A stretch of DNA of 16,667 nucleotides from an uncultured Pelagibacteraceae bacterium (GTDB lineage Bacteria; Pseudomonadota; Alphaproteobacteria; Pelagibacterales; Pelagibacteraceae). The translations under genes and the position numbers were made by a program. The notes beneath the pieces are model-generated. The model did not search any database. It saw only the letters and a list, made by a program, of their open reading frames with translations, and was not told where the DNA came from. The DNA lies in contig CACDNJ010000013.1 in NCBI GenBank assembly GCA_902554135.1, forward strand, positions 1 to 16,667, given 5' to 3'. Positions 7,858 through 15,395 of this stretch are shown in pieces (position 1 is the stretch's first letter; each line of letters begins with the position of its first letter).

Positions 7858-7882
7858 TTTTAATACAACCAAAAAGTTATAT

Positions 7883-7922
7883 CTTTAACAAAACTTTAAC
7901 ATTCTTGTAATAATTCTTAAAC
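7883..7922 (+). promoter_or_regulatory. PhoB-box array upstream of pstS
   Basis: Seven-base units lie exactly 11 bp apart: CTTTAAC (7883), CTTTAAC (7894), TTGTAAT (7905) and CTTAAAC (7916). PhoB binds tandem 7-bp repeats separated by 4 bp (CTGTNAY-type), so spacing and sequence both fit. A TATTTA at 7933-7938 could be the -10, leaving a leader with an AAGGA site before the ATG at 7971. Confidence 0.72.
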
Positions 7923-7970
7923 TTAGATCACATATTTAACAGACAGTTAAACAAAAAAAAGGAAATAAAA

Positions 7971-8997
7971 ATGAAAAAGTTAAATATTTTATTGTCAGTC
8001 TTGGTACTTTTGGTGTTTGCATCATCAGTTCAAGCTAGAGACCAAATAAAAATAGTAGGGTCTTCTACAGTTTATCCATATGCGACAGTTGTAGCTGAAA
8101 CATTTGGAAAAGGTGGAAAATTTAAAACACCTGTTATTGAAAGTACTGGTACGGGTGGTGGAATGAAATTATTCTGTGCAGGAGTAGGTACACAACATCC
8201 AGATATTACTAATGCATCTAGAGCAATTAAATCTAAAGAAAAAGCATTATGTGAAAAAAATGGAGTAACTGAAATTATTGAAATCGTAGTAGGTAATGAT
8301 GGTATAACTTTTGCTCACTCTGTTAATGCACCAGACGCTGATTTTACTAAAGAACAACTTTGGAGAGCGTTAGCTGCTAAAGTTGATATTGATGGCAAGC
8401 TTGTTGCAAATCCATATAAAAAGTGGAGTGATATAGACTCAAGCCTACCAAGTAAAAAAATTGAAATCATGATTGCACCACCAACATCTGGAACAAGAGA
8501 TGCATGGAATTCATTAGTTATGGGTAAAGGATGTTCAAAAGCAGCAAAATCTCTTTACGAAGCTGATGGAAAAAAAGCTAAAAAAAGAATGTGCAAAAAT
8601 GAGAGAAGATGGATACGCGGTTGAAGCAGGGGAAAATGATACTTTAATAGTACAAAAACTAGCTTCTAATCCTGATGCTTTCGGTTTCTTTGGTTACAGC
8701 TATTTAGTTGCAAATAAAGATAAAATTAAAGCTTCTGCAATAAATGGTGTCGAGCCAAGCCTTGAAGGAATTCAAGATTATTCTTATCCAATTGCTAGAC
8801 CATTATTTTTCTATGTAAAAAAAGCTCATATTGGAGTAGTGCCTGGTATAAAAGAATTTATCAAAGCATTTACTTCTAAAAAAGCGATGGGATCAAATGG
8901 TTATCTGACTGATATTGGTCTCGTTCCATTAGCAAAAGATAAATATAAATTAGTTAGAACTGCAGCTACTGAGTTGCAAACTATTAAGATTAATTAA
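7971..8997 (+). CDS. pstS: Periplasmic phosphate-binding protein PstS, reading frame interrupted near 8583
   Basis: PstS delivers phosphate to the PstCAB transporter. A signal peptide (MKK, hydrophobic core, cleavage after VQA about residue 22) precedes the mature protein. Phosphate-binding segments are visible: GSSTVYP (30-36), STGTGGG (58-64), DITNASR (78-84) and PTSGTRDAW (171-179). Codons from 7971 run to a stop at 8624, but from about 8587 the family sequence continues in the +1 frame (ECAKMREDGYAVEAGEND... FGFFGYSYL) to a stop at 8997. The switch falls in a run of seven A at 8580-8586; six A would restore one frame of about 341 residues, a normal PstS length. This may be a sequencing error, a mutation, or a site corrected by slippage. 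A strong terminator follows, and a Pho-box array precedes it. Confidence 0.9.
8580..8586 (+). other. A7 homopolymer at the pstS frame break
   Basis: Seven A follow the GCT codon. Upstream codons read D-G-K-K-A-K-K then shift; downstream family sequence resumes as E-C-A-K-M only if one A is skipped. A second near-identical A-run (8570-8576) lies just upstream, so the site is doubly prone to indels or slippage. Confidence 0.8.
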
Positions 8998-9017
8998 TTT
9001 TAATAAACCCTCTTAAT

Positions 9018-9050
9018 AAAAGGCCAGGATAAATTCCTGGCCTTTTTTCT
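9018..9050 (+). terminator. Rho-independent terminator after pstS
   Basis: AGGCCAGGA (9021-9029) and TCCTGGCCT (9035-9043) form a perfect 9-bp stem, extendable by three A-T pairs, with a 5-nt TAAAT loop and a trailing T tract. It lies between pstS and a second Pho-box array, so pstS and pstCAB are separate transcripts or linked by partial read-through. Confidence 0.93.
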
Positions 9051-9078
9051 TTATTTTTATTCAATCATGGGTTTAGGT

Positions 9079-9107
9079 TTGTAATAAAACTGTAACACTA
9101 TTGTAAT
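9079..9107 (+). promoter_or_regulatory. PhoB-box array upstream of pstC
   Basis: TTGTAAT (9079), CTGTAAC (9090) and TTGTAAT (9101) are spaced exactly 11 bp apart; the middle unit matches the CTGTNAY Pho-box consensus. The array ends only 14 bp before the pstC ATG at 9122, so the -10 (perhaps TAATAAT, 9104-9110) overlaps the last unit and the mRNA leader would be very short. Confidence 0.78.
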
Positions 9108-9121
9108 AATGTTTGGTCAAA

Positions 9122-10525
9122 ATGAATTTGGCCATAATTGTATTAATAGTTCTTTTTAGCGTTTCTTCTTTTTTCTTTGCCAGAACAAAAGTAAAAAAAA
9201 TTGCAATTTCAAATCAAACAAAACTAAACGCATTACCAGATTATTATGGGTACTATCTTTCTTTGTGGTGTGCACTACCAGCTCTGCTGATACTTATTGT
9301 TTGGACAATTTTTGAACCATCAATTATTAAAGCATTTATTTTTCAAGGAATAAGCGGAGAAAATGCTCAAACATATAATAATTCTGAATTAAATTTAATA
9401 TACCAACAAATTAAGTCTTTTCATTTTGGTTATTTCACTGGAACTATAACTGAAGAAATAATAAGGGGGGCAGAAAGCTATAAATCTTTCTTATCTATAG
9501 CTCAAGGGTCGAAGATAGTTTTACTAGCAACAATAATAATATTTACAACTCTTTATGCTCTTAAAAAAATATTAAATAATAATAAAGCCCGAGAGGATGT
9601 AGAAAAAATTTTTAAGGGACTCCTTTTTGTATGTTCTCTAGTAGCAATTTTGACTACGATTGGTATTATATTTGCTCTATTATTTGAAAGTATTAAATTT
9701 TTTTCAGTAATTAATATCTTTGATTTTTTATTTGGCACTTCGTGGAGTCCACAACGAGCATTTGTTAGAGATGCTTCTACCATTACAGCAGAAGAATATG
9801 CAGATTTAAAAAATGCATTTGGTACGGTGCCATTATTTGCTGGTACAGCTTTTATTGCGTTGATTGCGATGATAGTTGCAGTTCCTATTGGTTTATTTTC
9901 TGGAATTTACATGGCTGAATATGCAAATACAAAAGTTAGAAAATATTCAAAACCAATCATTGAAATTCTTGCTGGTATTCCTACTGTTGTTTATGGTTTT
10001 TTTGCAGCTTTAACCGTTGGACCTTTTTTTAGAGAAATAGGGGAAAAATTTGGTTTAGAAGTATCTTCCGAAAGTGCCTTAGCGGCGGGTCTAGTAATGG
10101 GAGTTATGATCATACCTTATATTAGTTCATTGTCAGATGATGTAATTAATGCTGTACCTCAGTCATTACGAGATGGTTCCTATGCGGTTGGAGCTACTAA
10201 ATCAGAAACTATTAAAAAAGTTGTTTTTCCCGCTGCGCTTCCAGGAATTGTTGGATCTGTGCTTCTTGCTGTTTCAAGGGCGATAGGAGAAACAATGATT
10301 GTTGTTATGGCTGCTGGCTTAGCAGCTAATTTAACTTTAAATCCATTAGAATCGACAACAACAATCACAACACAAATTGTAATGATTTTAGTAGGAGATC
10401 AGGAATTCGATAGTCCTAAAACTCAATCTGCTTTTGCATTAGGTCTTACATTATTCTTTGCTACTTTAGTTTTAAACTACATAGCTCTAAGGGTTGTTAA
10501 AAAATATAGAGAAAAATATGAATAA
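9122..10525 (+). CDS. pstC: Phosphate ABC transporter permease PstC, long form
   Basis: An inner-membrane permease of the high-affinity phosphate importer. I start at ATG 9122 (467 residues); the frame is open to a TTG at 9113, which lies too close to the Pho box. The first transmembrane helix begins right after the start (NLAIIVLIVLFSVSSFFFA), another lies at about 41-61, and the permease core is in the C-terminal half: GIYMAEYAN, GIPTVVYGFFAAL, and the cytoplasmic EAA loop RDGSYAVGATKSETIKKVVFP at about 350-370, followed by AVSRAIGETMIVVMAAG. E. coli PstC is about 319 residues; the extra N-terminal part is usual for alphaproteobacterial PstC. The stop overlaps pstA by 8 bp. No Shine-Dalgarno is visible. 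Confidence 0.93.
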   Translation: MNLAIIVLIVLFSVSSFFFARTKVKKIAISNQTKLNALPDYYGYYLSLWCALPALLILIVWTIFEPSIIKAFIFQGISGENAQTYNNSELNLIYQQIKSFHFGYFTGTITEEIIRGAESYKSFLSIAQGSKIVLLATIIIFTTLYALKKILNNNKAREDVEKIFKGLLFVCSLVAILTTIGIIFALLFESIKFFSVINIFDFLFGTSWSPQRAFVRDASTITAEEYADLKNAFGTVPLFAGTAFIALIAMIVAVPIGLFSGIYMAEYANTKVRKYSKPIIEILAGIPTVVYGFFAALTVGPFFREIGEKFGLEVSSESALAAGLVMGVMIIPYISSLSDDVINAVPQSLRDGSYAVGATKSETIKKVVFPAALPGIVGSVLLAVSRAIGETMIVVMAAGLAANLTLNPLESTTTITTQIVMILVGDQEFDSPKTQSAFALGLTLFFATLVLNYIALRVVKKYREKYE

Positions 10526-11780
10526 AGATCAGTTACTTAAAAAAAGATACCGAGCTGAAAAAAGATTTAAATTTTATGGGTTAATATCAATTACATTAGC
10601 AATTTTATTTGTAATTTTTTTAGTAAATGTAATTTTTTCTAAAGGAAGAACAGCTTTTCAGAGAACGACCATTGCTGTTGAAGTAAATTTCAATGCAGAA
10701 GAACTGGAGTTAAATTCAAACGCTTCTATAGAAGAAATCCAGGATGCTGATTTTTATGATTTATCGATTAATAGTTTACTTAAGCTTTATAAAACTGAAG
10801 GAGCGAAACAAGAAAAAGAATTATTAAGAGTTTTTAGCCCCGATCATGATATCGAGATTAAAAATTTTTTAATTAAAAATTTAGATAATTTAAACAAAAA
10901 TGTCATAGTTAATTTAACTACCTCAGATGATATTGATCAGCTCCATAAAGGAAATTATCCAAGACATTTGCCAGAAGAAAGAAGAAGAATATCAGATTTT
11001 CAACTTTTAATTTATGATCAATTAGTAAAGGAAAATAAAGTTAATAAAGTATTTAATACTTTCTTTTTTACTAATGGAGACTCAAGAAATCCTGAAGTAG
11101 CTGGTATAGGTGGTTCTTTATTTGGATCATTTTTTACTATAATTATTACATTAATACTTTCTTTTCCAATTGCTATTTTTGCATCAATATATTTAGAAGA
11201 GTTTGCTCCAAAAAATCGTATTACAGATTTTATTGAAATAAATATTAATAATTTGGCAGCTGTACCATCAATTGTTTTTGGTTTATTGGGTTTAGGAATT
11301 CTTTTAGGAACATTTGATTTGCCCAGATCAACCCCATTAGTTGCGGGAATTACATTATCTTTAATGACTTTACCAAGAATTATTATTCCATGTAGAGCTT
11401 CATTAAAAGCTGTCCCACCATCTATTAGAGAGGGTGCGCTTGCAGTTGGAGCATCGAAAGTTCAATCAGTTATGCACCATGTTGTTCCTTTAAGTATTCC
11501 TGGAACATTATCCGGAACTATTATTGGTCTTGCTCAGGCTTTAGGAGAAACTGCTCCTTTAATACTTATTGGTATGGTTGCGTTTGTTGTAGATATACCA
11601 GCAACGCCTATTGATCCATCTGCATCATTACCTGTTCAAGTCTATCTTTGGTCAGAACAAGCTGAACGAGGATTTGTTGAAAAAACTTCAGCTACTATTA
11701 TGGTTTTGCTGAGCTTTTTAATTGTAATGAATTTCATAGCAGTTTATTTAAGGCAAAAATTTGAGAAAAAATGGTCATGA
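10518..11780 (+). CDS. pstA: Phosphate ABC transporter permease PstA, long form with N-terminal DUF3333-like region
   Basis: The second transmembrane subunit of the Pst importer. ATG at 10518 (420 residues) lies 8 bp before the pstC stop; a TTG at 10494 is open but less likely. A first helix (about residues 15-40) is followed by a charged extracytoplasmic stretch of roughly 150 residues as in the DUF3333 N-terminal region of alphaproteobacterial PstA. The permease core then runs through [36 protein letters not shown] and the EAA loop [21 protein letters not shown] starting near 304, then [16 protein letters not shown]. It pairs with PstC and the ATPase PstB, whose gene overlaps its end. Confidence 0.93.
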   Translation: MNKDQLLKKRYRAEKRFKFYGLISITLAILFVIFLVNVIFSKGRTAFQRTTIAVEVNFNAEELELNSNASIEEIQDADFYDLSINSLLKLYKTEGAKQEKELLRVFSPDHDIEIKNFLIKNLDNLNKNVIVNLTTSDDIDQLHKGNYPRHLPEERRRISDFQLLIYDQLVKENKVNKVFNTFFFTNGDSRNPEVAGIGGSLFGSFFTIIITLILSFPIAIFASIYLEEFAPKNRITDFIEININNLAAVPSIVFGLLGLGILLGTFDLPRSTPLVAGITLSLMTLPRIIIPCRASLKAVPPSIREGALAVGASKVQSVMHHVVPLSIPGTLSGTIIGLAQALGETAPLILIGMVAFVVDIPATPIDPSASLPVQVYLWSEQAERGFVEKTSATIMVLLSFLIVMNFIAVYLRQKFEKKWS

Positions 11781-12544
11781 TAAATAATAAAGTTAAAATA
11801 AAAACTACAAACCTTAATGTTTATTATGGAGATAAACAGGCACTTAATGATGTGAATTTAGAAATTCACAGTAAAGAAGTTACAGCACTAATCGGGCCAT
11901 CTGGATGTGGAAAATCTACATATATAAGATGTATTAATCGTATGAATGATGTAATCGATATTTGTAGAGTTGCTGGTTCCATCGAAATTGATGGCAATGA
12001 AATAAATAAAAAAGAAATTGATGTTGTAAGCTTAAGAGAGAAAATAGGAATGGTTTTTCAAAAACCTAATCCATTTCCAAAAAGTATCTATGACAATGTT
12101 TCTTACGGACCAAATATTCATGGTTTAGCAGAAAACAAAGTTAAGATGGACGAAATTGTTGAAACTAGTTTAAAAAAAGCAGCACTATGGAATGAGGTTA
12201 AAGATCGATTAAACGAGCCGGGTACAAGTTTATCTGGTGGCCAACAACAAAGATTATGTATAGCAAGAGCAATATCGGTAAATCCTGAAGTTATTTTAAT
12301 GGACGAACCCTGTTCAGCGCTTGATCCTATCGCTACTGCTAAAATAGAAGAATTAATGGACGAATTAAAAAAGAGTTATACAATAGTAATAGTTACGCAT
12401 TCTATGTCCCAAGCCGTTAGGGTTTCGCAAAGAACAGGATTTTTCCATCTCGGGAAGCTCATAGAAGTTGATACAACAGAAAAAATATTTAAAAATCCTA
12501 ACAATAAAATGACACAAGATTATATTACAGGGAGGTTCGGATAA
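11771..12544 (+). CDS. pstB: Phosphate ABC transporter ATP-binding protein PstB
   Basis: The cytoplasmic ATPase powering phosphate import, 257 residues. It has Walker [10 protein letters not shown] (42-50), the Q-loop [16 protein letters not shown] (95-110) with the FPKSIYDNV stretch diagnostic of PstB, the signature [14 protein letters not shown] (154-167), Walker B VILMDEP (174-180) and the H-loop VTHSM. The ATG at 11771 overlaps pstA by 10 bp and has GAG about 5 bp upstream. The ATG at 11777, forming an ATGA overlap with the pstA stop, is an equally reasonable start. phoU follows after 2 bp. PstB also contacts PhoU when signalling phosphate sufficiency. Confidence 0.96.
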   Translation: MVMINNKVKIKTTNLNVYYGDKQALNDVNLEIHSKEVTALIGPSGCGKSTYIRCINRMNDVIDICRVAGSIEIDGNEINKKEIDVVSLREKIGMVFQKPNPFPKSIYDNVSYGPNIHGLAENKVKMDEIVETSLKKAALWNEVKDRLNEPGTSLSGGQQQRLCIARAISVNPEVILMDEPCSALDPIATAKIEELMDELKKSYTIVIVTHSMSQAVRVSQRTGFFHLGKLIEVDTTEKIFKNPNNKMTQDYITGRFG

Positions 12545-12546
12545 TT

Positions 12547-13245
12547 ATGTCAGATGAAGCACATATAGTTAAGTCTTATGAAGAAGAGCTACAAAACTTA
12601 AACGATAGTTTGATTAAGATGGGCAGTCTAACTGAAAGTCAATTAGCTGATTCAATGGAAGCTATAATAAAAGTAGATAAAGAATCAGCAGATAAAATTA
12701 TTGCAAATGATGCGAAGATTAATGAATTAAGAGCAAAAATTGATAATCAAATAATGACTGTTTTAGTCAAAAGAGCTCCTATGGCAATTGATTTAAGAAT
12801 AACAATATCAACCTTAAAAATTTCGCACGATTTAGAAAGAATAGGAGATTTAGCCAAAAGTGTTGCAAAAAAAATTAAACCTTTACCCCATGATTTACCC
12901 AAAGAACTTATTGGCAGCCTAAGAAGATTAGGAGATTTAGTTCAAAAACAATTAAGAAATGTATTAGACGCTTATCTTAACAAATCAAAAGAAAGTGCCA
13001 TAACCATTTGGAAAAATGATGAACAAGTAGATGATCTTACTAATACTGCAATGAACGAGGTAGCTGATTTTTTAGGAAAAAGTAAAAAAAATTTAGAATT
13101 AGCTACTCATTTATTATTTGTTACTAAAAATATTGAAAGAGCAGGGGATCACATTACTAATATCGCTGAGTCCTTATACTATTTAATTGAAGGTGAGTAT
13201 TTAGAAGGAGCTAGACCTAAGGGTAAAGATATAGAGAAAAATTAA
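12547..13245 (+). CDS. phoU: Phosphate signalling accessory protein PhoU
   Basis: A 232-residue, almost wholly helical protein with the two internal PhoU repeats (three-helix bundles). Each repeat carries its signature: ISHDLERIGDLAKSVAK-type sequence at about 93-108 and KNIERAGDHITNIAESLYYLIEG at about 195-217; the acidic E/D positions bind metal in known structures. PhoU links the Pst transporter to PhoR and keeps the Pho response off when phosphate is plentiful. It starts 2 bp after pstB, and its stop overlaps the phoB start by one base (TAATG), so the genes are co-translated from the pst mRNA. This gives feedback because PhoB controls that mRNA. Confidence 0.95.
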   Translation: MSDEAHIVKSYEEELQNLNDSLIKMGSLTESQLADSMEAIIKVDKESADKIIANDAKINELRAKIDNQIMTVLVKRAPMAIDLRITISTLKISHDLERIGDLAKSVAKKIKPLPHDLPKELIGSLRRLGDLVQKQLRNVLDAYLNKSKESAITIWKNDEQVDDLTNTAMNEVADFLGKSKKNLELATHLLFVTKNIERAGDHITNIAESLYYLIEGEYLEGARPKGKDIEKN

Positions 13246-13925
13246 TGAATGCTAAAATATTTATAGTAGAAGATGAAAAGCCTATTATAACTTTAATTAA
13301 ATATAATTTAGAAAAAGAAGGTTACAAAGTTTCTTCTTCAGAAAACGGTGAAGAGGCACTTAAAGAGATAAAGGAAAGCGCTCCAGATCTTGTCTTATTA
13401 GATTGGATGTTACCTGATTTGTCAGGAATAGAGATTTGTAAACAACTTAAAAAAAGCGCTAAATATAAAAGTATACCAATCATTATGCTGACGGCTAAAG
13501 GAGAAGAAGAGGATAAAGTTAGAGGATTAAATGTTGGCGCAGATGATTATGTAACTAAACCATTTAGCTATCCTGAATTGCTCGCAAGAATAGAAGCTTT
13601 GCTTAGAAGATCTAAACCTTCAGTGGCACAAGATGTTATTTCTTTTGAAGATTTAAAAATTGATAGAATTACAAGGAGAGTTTACAGAGGAAAAAAAGAG
13701 ATTTCTTTAGGTCCTACAGAATATAATTTGTTAGACTTTTTTATAAAAAATCCAAAGAGAGTTTATTCTAGAGAGCAATTACTCGAAAATGTTTGGGGAA
13801 ACGATATTAACGTAGAATCCAGAACCGTTGATGTTCATATACGTAGGTTAAGACAAGCAATTAATATAGCAGGCAGTAAAGAACTGATAAGAACAGTAAG
13901 ATCTGCTGGTTATTCCTTAGACTAA
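13245..13925 (+). CDS. phoB: Phosphate-regulon response regulator PhoB
   Basis: A 226-residue OmpR-family regulator. The receiver domain has the acidic pair E9/D10, phosphoacceptor D53 (LLDWMLPD), T83 and K105 (VTKPFSY). The winged-helix DNA-binding domain follows (about 130-225): LGPTEYNLLDFF, YSREQLLENVWG and the recognition region ESRTVDVHIRRLRQAI. PhoB identity comes from the LLDWMLPD..G pattern and the operon. Phosphorylated by PhoR, it would bind the two 11-bp-phased arrays upstream of pstS and pstC. Sensor and regulator genes sit at opposite ends of the transporter cluster, so phoB, but not clearly phoR, is under Pho control. Confidence 0.95.
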   Translation: MNAKIFIVEDEKPIITLIKYNLEKEGYKVSSSENGEEALKEIKESAPDLVLLDWMLPDLSGIEICKQLKKSAKYKSIPIIMLTAKGEEEDKVRGLNVGADDYVTKPFSYPELLARIEALLRRSKPSVAQDVISFEDLKIDRITRRVYRGKKEISLGPTEYNLLDFFIKNPKRVYSREQLLENVWGNDINVESRTVDVHIRRLRQAINIAGSKELIRTVRSAGYSLD

Positions 13926-13930
13926 AATTT

Positions 13931-14350
13931 ATGAAATCAATATTATTTATTTGCACTGGTAATTCTGCAAGAAGTATTATTGCGGAAAGCATTATAAACA
14001 AAAACTATAGTAAAGATTTTAATGCATATAGTGCAGGTAGCAATCCAAGTGGAAAAATTAATCCTCATATTAAAGAATATTTAATTACTAAAAAATATGA
14101 TGTTTCAAACCTTAATTCGAAAAATTTTAATGTTTTTTTAAAAGATAAAAAAATATTTGATTACGTTGTAACAGTTTGCAGTAGTGCACATAATGAAATT
14201 TGCCCAATTTGGCCTAACAAAAACATAATTATTCATTGGGATATTAAAGATCCTGTAAAACAAATTGAAAGCCTTAATTTGAAAAAAAAATCAATAGACG
14301 TAATTATTGATGAAACGTATAAAGTTTTATATAGAAAAATTACTGATTGA
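13931..14350 (+). CDS. arsC: Arsenate reductase, thioredoxin-coupled type (low-molecular-weight phosphatase fold)
   Basis: A 139-residue member of the LMW-protein-tyrosine-phosphatase family. The P-loop ICTGNSARS (7-15) supplies the CX5R motif with C8 as nucleophile. Two further cysteines, C83 and C91 in VVTVCSSAHNEICPIWP, match the redox relay cysteines of thioredoxin-linked ArsC; ordinary LMW phosphatases lack them. HWDIKDP (102-108) corresponds to the HWGxxDP segment of ArsC enzymes. The enzyme reduces arsenate to arsenite in the cytoplasm. It starts 5 bp after phoB, so it should be induced with the Pho regulon, when high-affinity phosphate uptake is active. No arsR repressor is present nearby. 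Confidence 0.88.
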   Translation: MKSILFICTGNSARSIIAESIINKNYSKDFNAYSAGSNPSGKINPHIKEYLITKKYDVSNLNSKNFNVFLKDKKIFDYVVTVCSSAHNEICPIWPNKNIIIHWDIKDPVKQIESLNLKKKSIDVIIDETYKVLYRKITD

Positions 14351-14357
14351 ACACAAA

Positions 14358-15011
14358 GTGAAAAAAACAAATAAATATTTTTTAGGCGAATTTATTGGTA
14401 GTGCTTTTCTAGTTATGATTGTTGTGGGATCTGGCATTATGGCTGAAAATTTGACTGATAATTTAGCAATAATGCTTTTAGCTAATGCAATAGCTACTGG
14501 CGCAGGTTTGTTTGTTTTAATTACTGTTTTTTCAGATATTTCAGGAGCTCACTTTAATCCATTCGTATCACTAGCAATGGTTTTAACTAAAAAATTAAAT
14601 AAAAATTTATTAATAACCTACATTCCAGCTCAAGTTTTAGGATGTTTATTTGGGGTCATGCTTGCAAATTTTTTCTTTGAATATCCATTAATTGAACTTT
14701 CAACGAAAGTTAGACCAGGTATTAATATCTTTGTTGCAGAAATTGTAGCAACTTTTGGACTTATATTTGTAATCTTTGGATCATTAAGAAGCGGAAAAAT
14801 AGTTGTAGCCGCATCCGTAGCGACATTTATTACTGCAGGTTATTGGTTTACATCCTCAACATCTTTTGCAAATCCTGCCGTTGCACTAGCTAGAACATTT
14901 ACGAATACTTTTACCGGTATTAATTATACTAATACACCAAGCTATATTTTAGCCGAATTAATCGGCGCTTTAATAGCGGTATACGTGATTAAAAAACTAA
15001 TTTTAAAGTAA
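14358..15011 (+). CDS. MIP-family channel, AqpS-like (probable arsenite exit channel)
   Basis: A 217-residue aquaglyceroporin-family protein with about six membrane helices. Half-helix motifs are HFNPF (N67-P68-F69, the first NPA changed to NPF) and FANPAVALAR (N172-P173-A174), followed by TFTNTFTGI, the NPAVxxAR..xxTFxGI pattern of AqpS-type channels. In Sinorhizobium meliloti, AqpS next to ArsC is known to let arsenite leave the cell down its gradient; the same gene pair here suggests the same role. The start is uncertain: GTG 14358 lies 7 bp after arsC, while ATG 14310 would overlap arsC by 41 bp and add 16 residues. Water or glycerol transport is a less likely alternative. Confidence 0.83.
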   Translation: MKKTNKYFLGEFIGSAFLVMIVVGSGIMAENLTDNLAIMLLANAIATGAGLFVLITVFSDISGAHFNPFVSLAMVLTKKLNKNLLITYIPAQVLGCLFGVMLANFFFEYPLIELSTKVRPGINIFVAEIVATFGLIFVIFGSLRSGKIVVAASVATFITAGYWFTSSTSFANPAVALARTFTNTFTGINYTNTPSYILAELIGALIAVYVIKKLILK

Positions 15012-15054
15012 TCAGTGATTTATATAACTCTTTTCTTATCTTTATAATTCAATA

Positions 15055-15225
15055 ATGAATTTTGATCAAATAATCCCAATAATCTTTTTGATTGGAGTAT
15101 TGATATTAGTGTTGCCTAGTTTTTTACAATCCAATTCCAAACTAAAACAAATTCTTGCTAATCTTTCAATCTGGGTAATTATTGTTTTGATAGTGACTAC
15201 AATTTCGTATTTTTTATTAAAATAA
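15055..15225 (+). CDS. Small two-helix membrane protein of unknown function
   Basis: A 56-residue open frame starting at ATG 15055. It has two clear hydrophobic segments (about 6-23, IIPIIFLIGVLILVLPSF, and about 38-55, SIWVIIVLIVTTISYFLL) joined by a short polar, lysine-containing turn (QSNSKLKQ). The regular design, hydrophobic/polar alternation and position 43 bp after the channel gene, in the same direction, support a real small gene. I do not recognise the family; no catalytic motif is visible. It is the last gene inside the candidate island. Confidence 0.6.
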   Translation: MNFDQIIPIIFLIGVLILVLPSFLQSNSKLKQILANLSIWVIIVLIVTTISYFLLK

Positions 15226-15237
15226 AAACTACCATGC

Positions 15238-15256
15238 GTAGTCCATCTGTAGTCCA
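15238..15256 (+). repeat. Paired GTAGTCCA direct repeats (candidate integrase arm sites, right)
   Basis: GTAGTCCA at 15238-15245 and 15249-15256, 11 bp start to start, with a partial third CCATGC unit just before. The octamer pair is shared with 6577-6596 at the left end and lies 65 bp inside the tRNA fragment. A T8 tract follows, so it might also mark a transcript end, though no good stem forms. Confidence 0.5.
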
Positions 15257-15320
15257 TGCTTTTTTTTGAATCTTTTAGCCAGGTTTTATGCTAGTATTTT
15301 AATTAATTGTTGAGTGAAAA

Positions 15321-15361
15321 TGATTACAAATCAGTTGCTCTACCAATTGAGCTATGAGGGC
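15321..15361 (-). repeat. Truncated tRNA-Thr copy: 41-bp direct repeat, right copy (candidate attR core)
   Basis: Identical over 41 bp to 6396-6436. It contains the 5' acceptor strand, D-arm and anticodon stem-loop of tRNA-Thr(TGT), but the variable loop, T-arm and 3' acceptor are missing; the flanking base towards 15320 differs from tRNA-Thr. It cannot make a tRNA. Perfect identity in a non-functional copy suggests recent origin or upkeep as a recombination site. Confidence 0.85.
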
Positions 15362-15395
15362 CTGCTCGGAGTATTAAATAAAAGTTGTATAGATA

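Noticed and set aside
8580..8590. Programmed -1 ribosomal frameshift in pstS
   Set aside because: Continuation requires a +1 shift (skipping one A), not -1, so a classical -1 slippery site does not explain it; an indel or transcriptional slippage fits better.
15066..15257. 63-codon minus-strand open frame opposite the small membrane protein
   Set aside because: The + strand frame 15055-15225 has a clear two-helix design and matches the direction of its neighbours, while the minus frame has no recognisable features.
6437..15320. Search for an integrase, transposase or terminal inverted repeats inside the candidate island
   Set aside because: Every substantial frame is assigned to phosphate, arsenic or channel genes; no recombinase and no insertion-sequence ends were seen.
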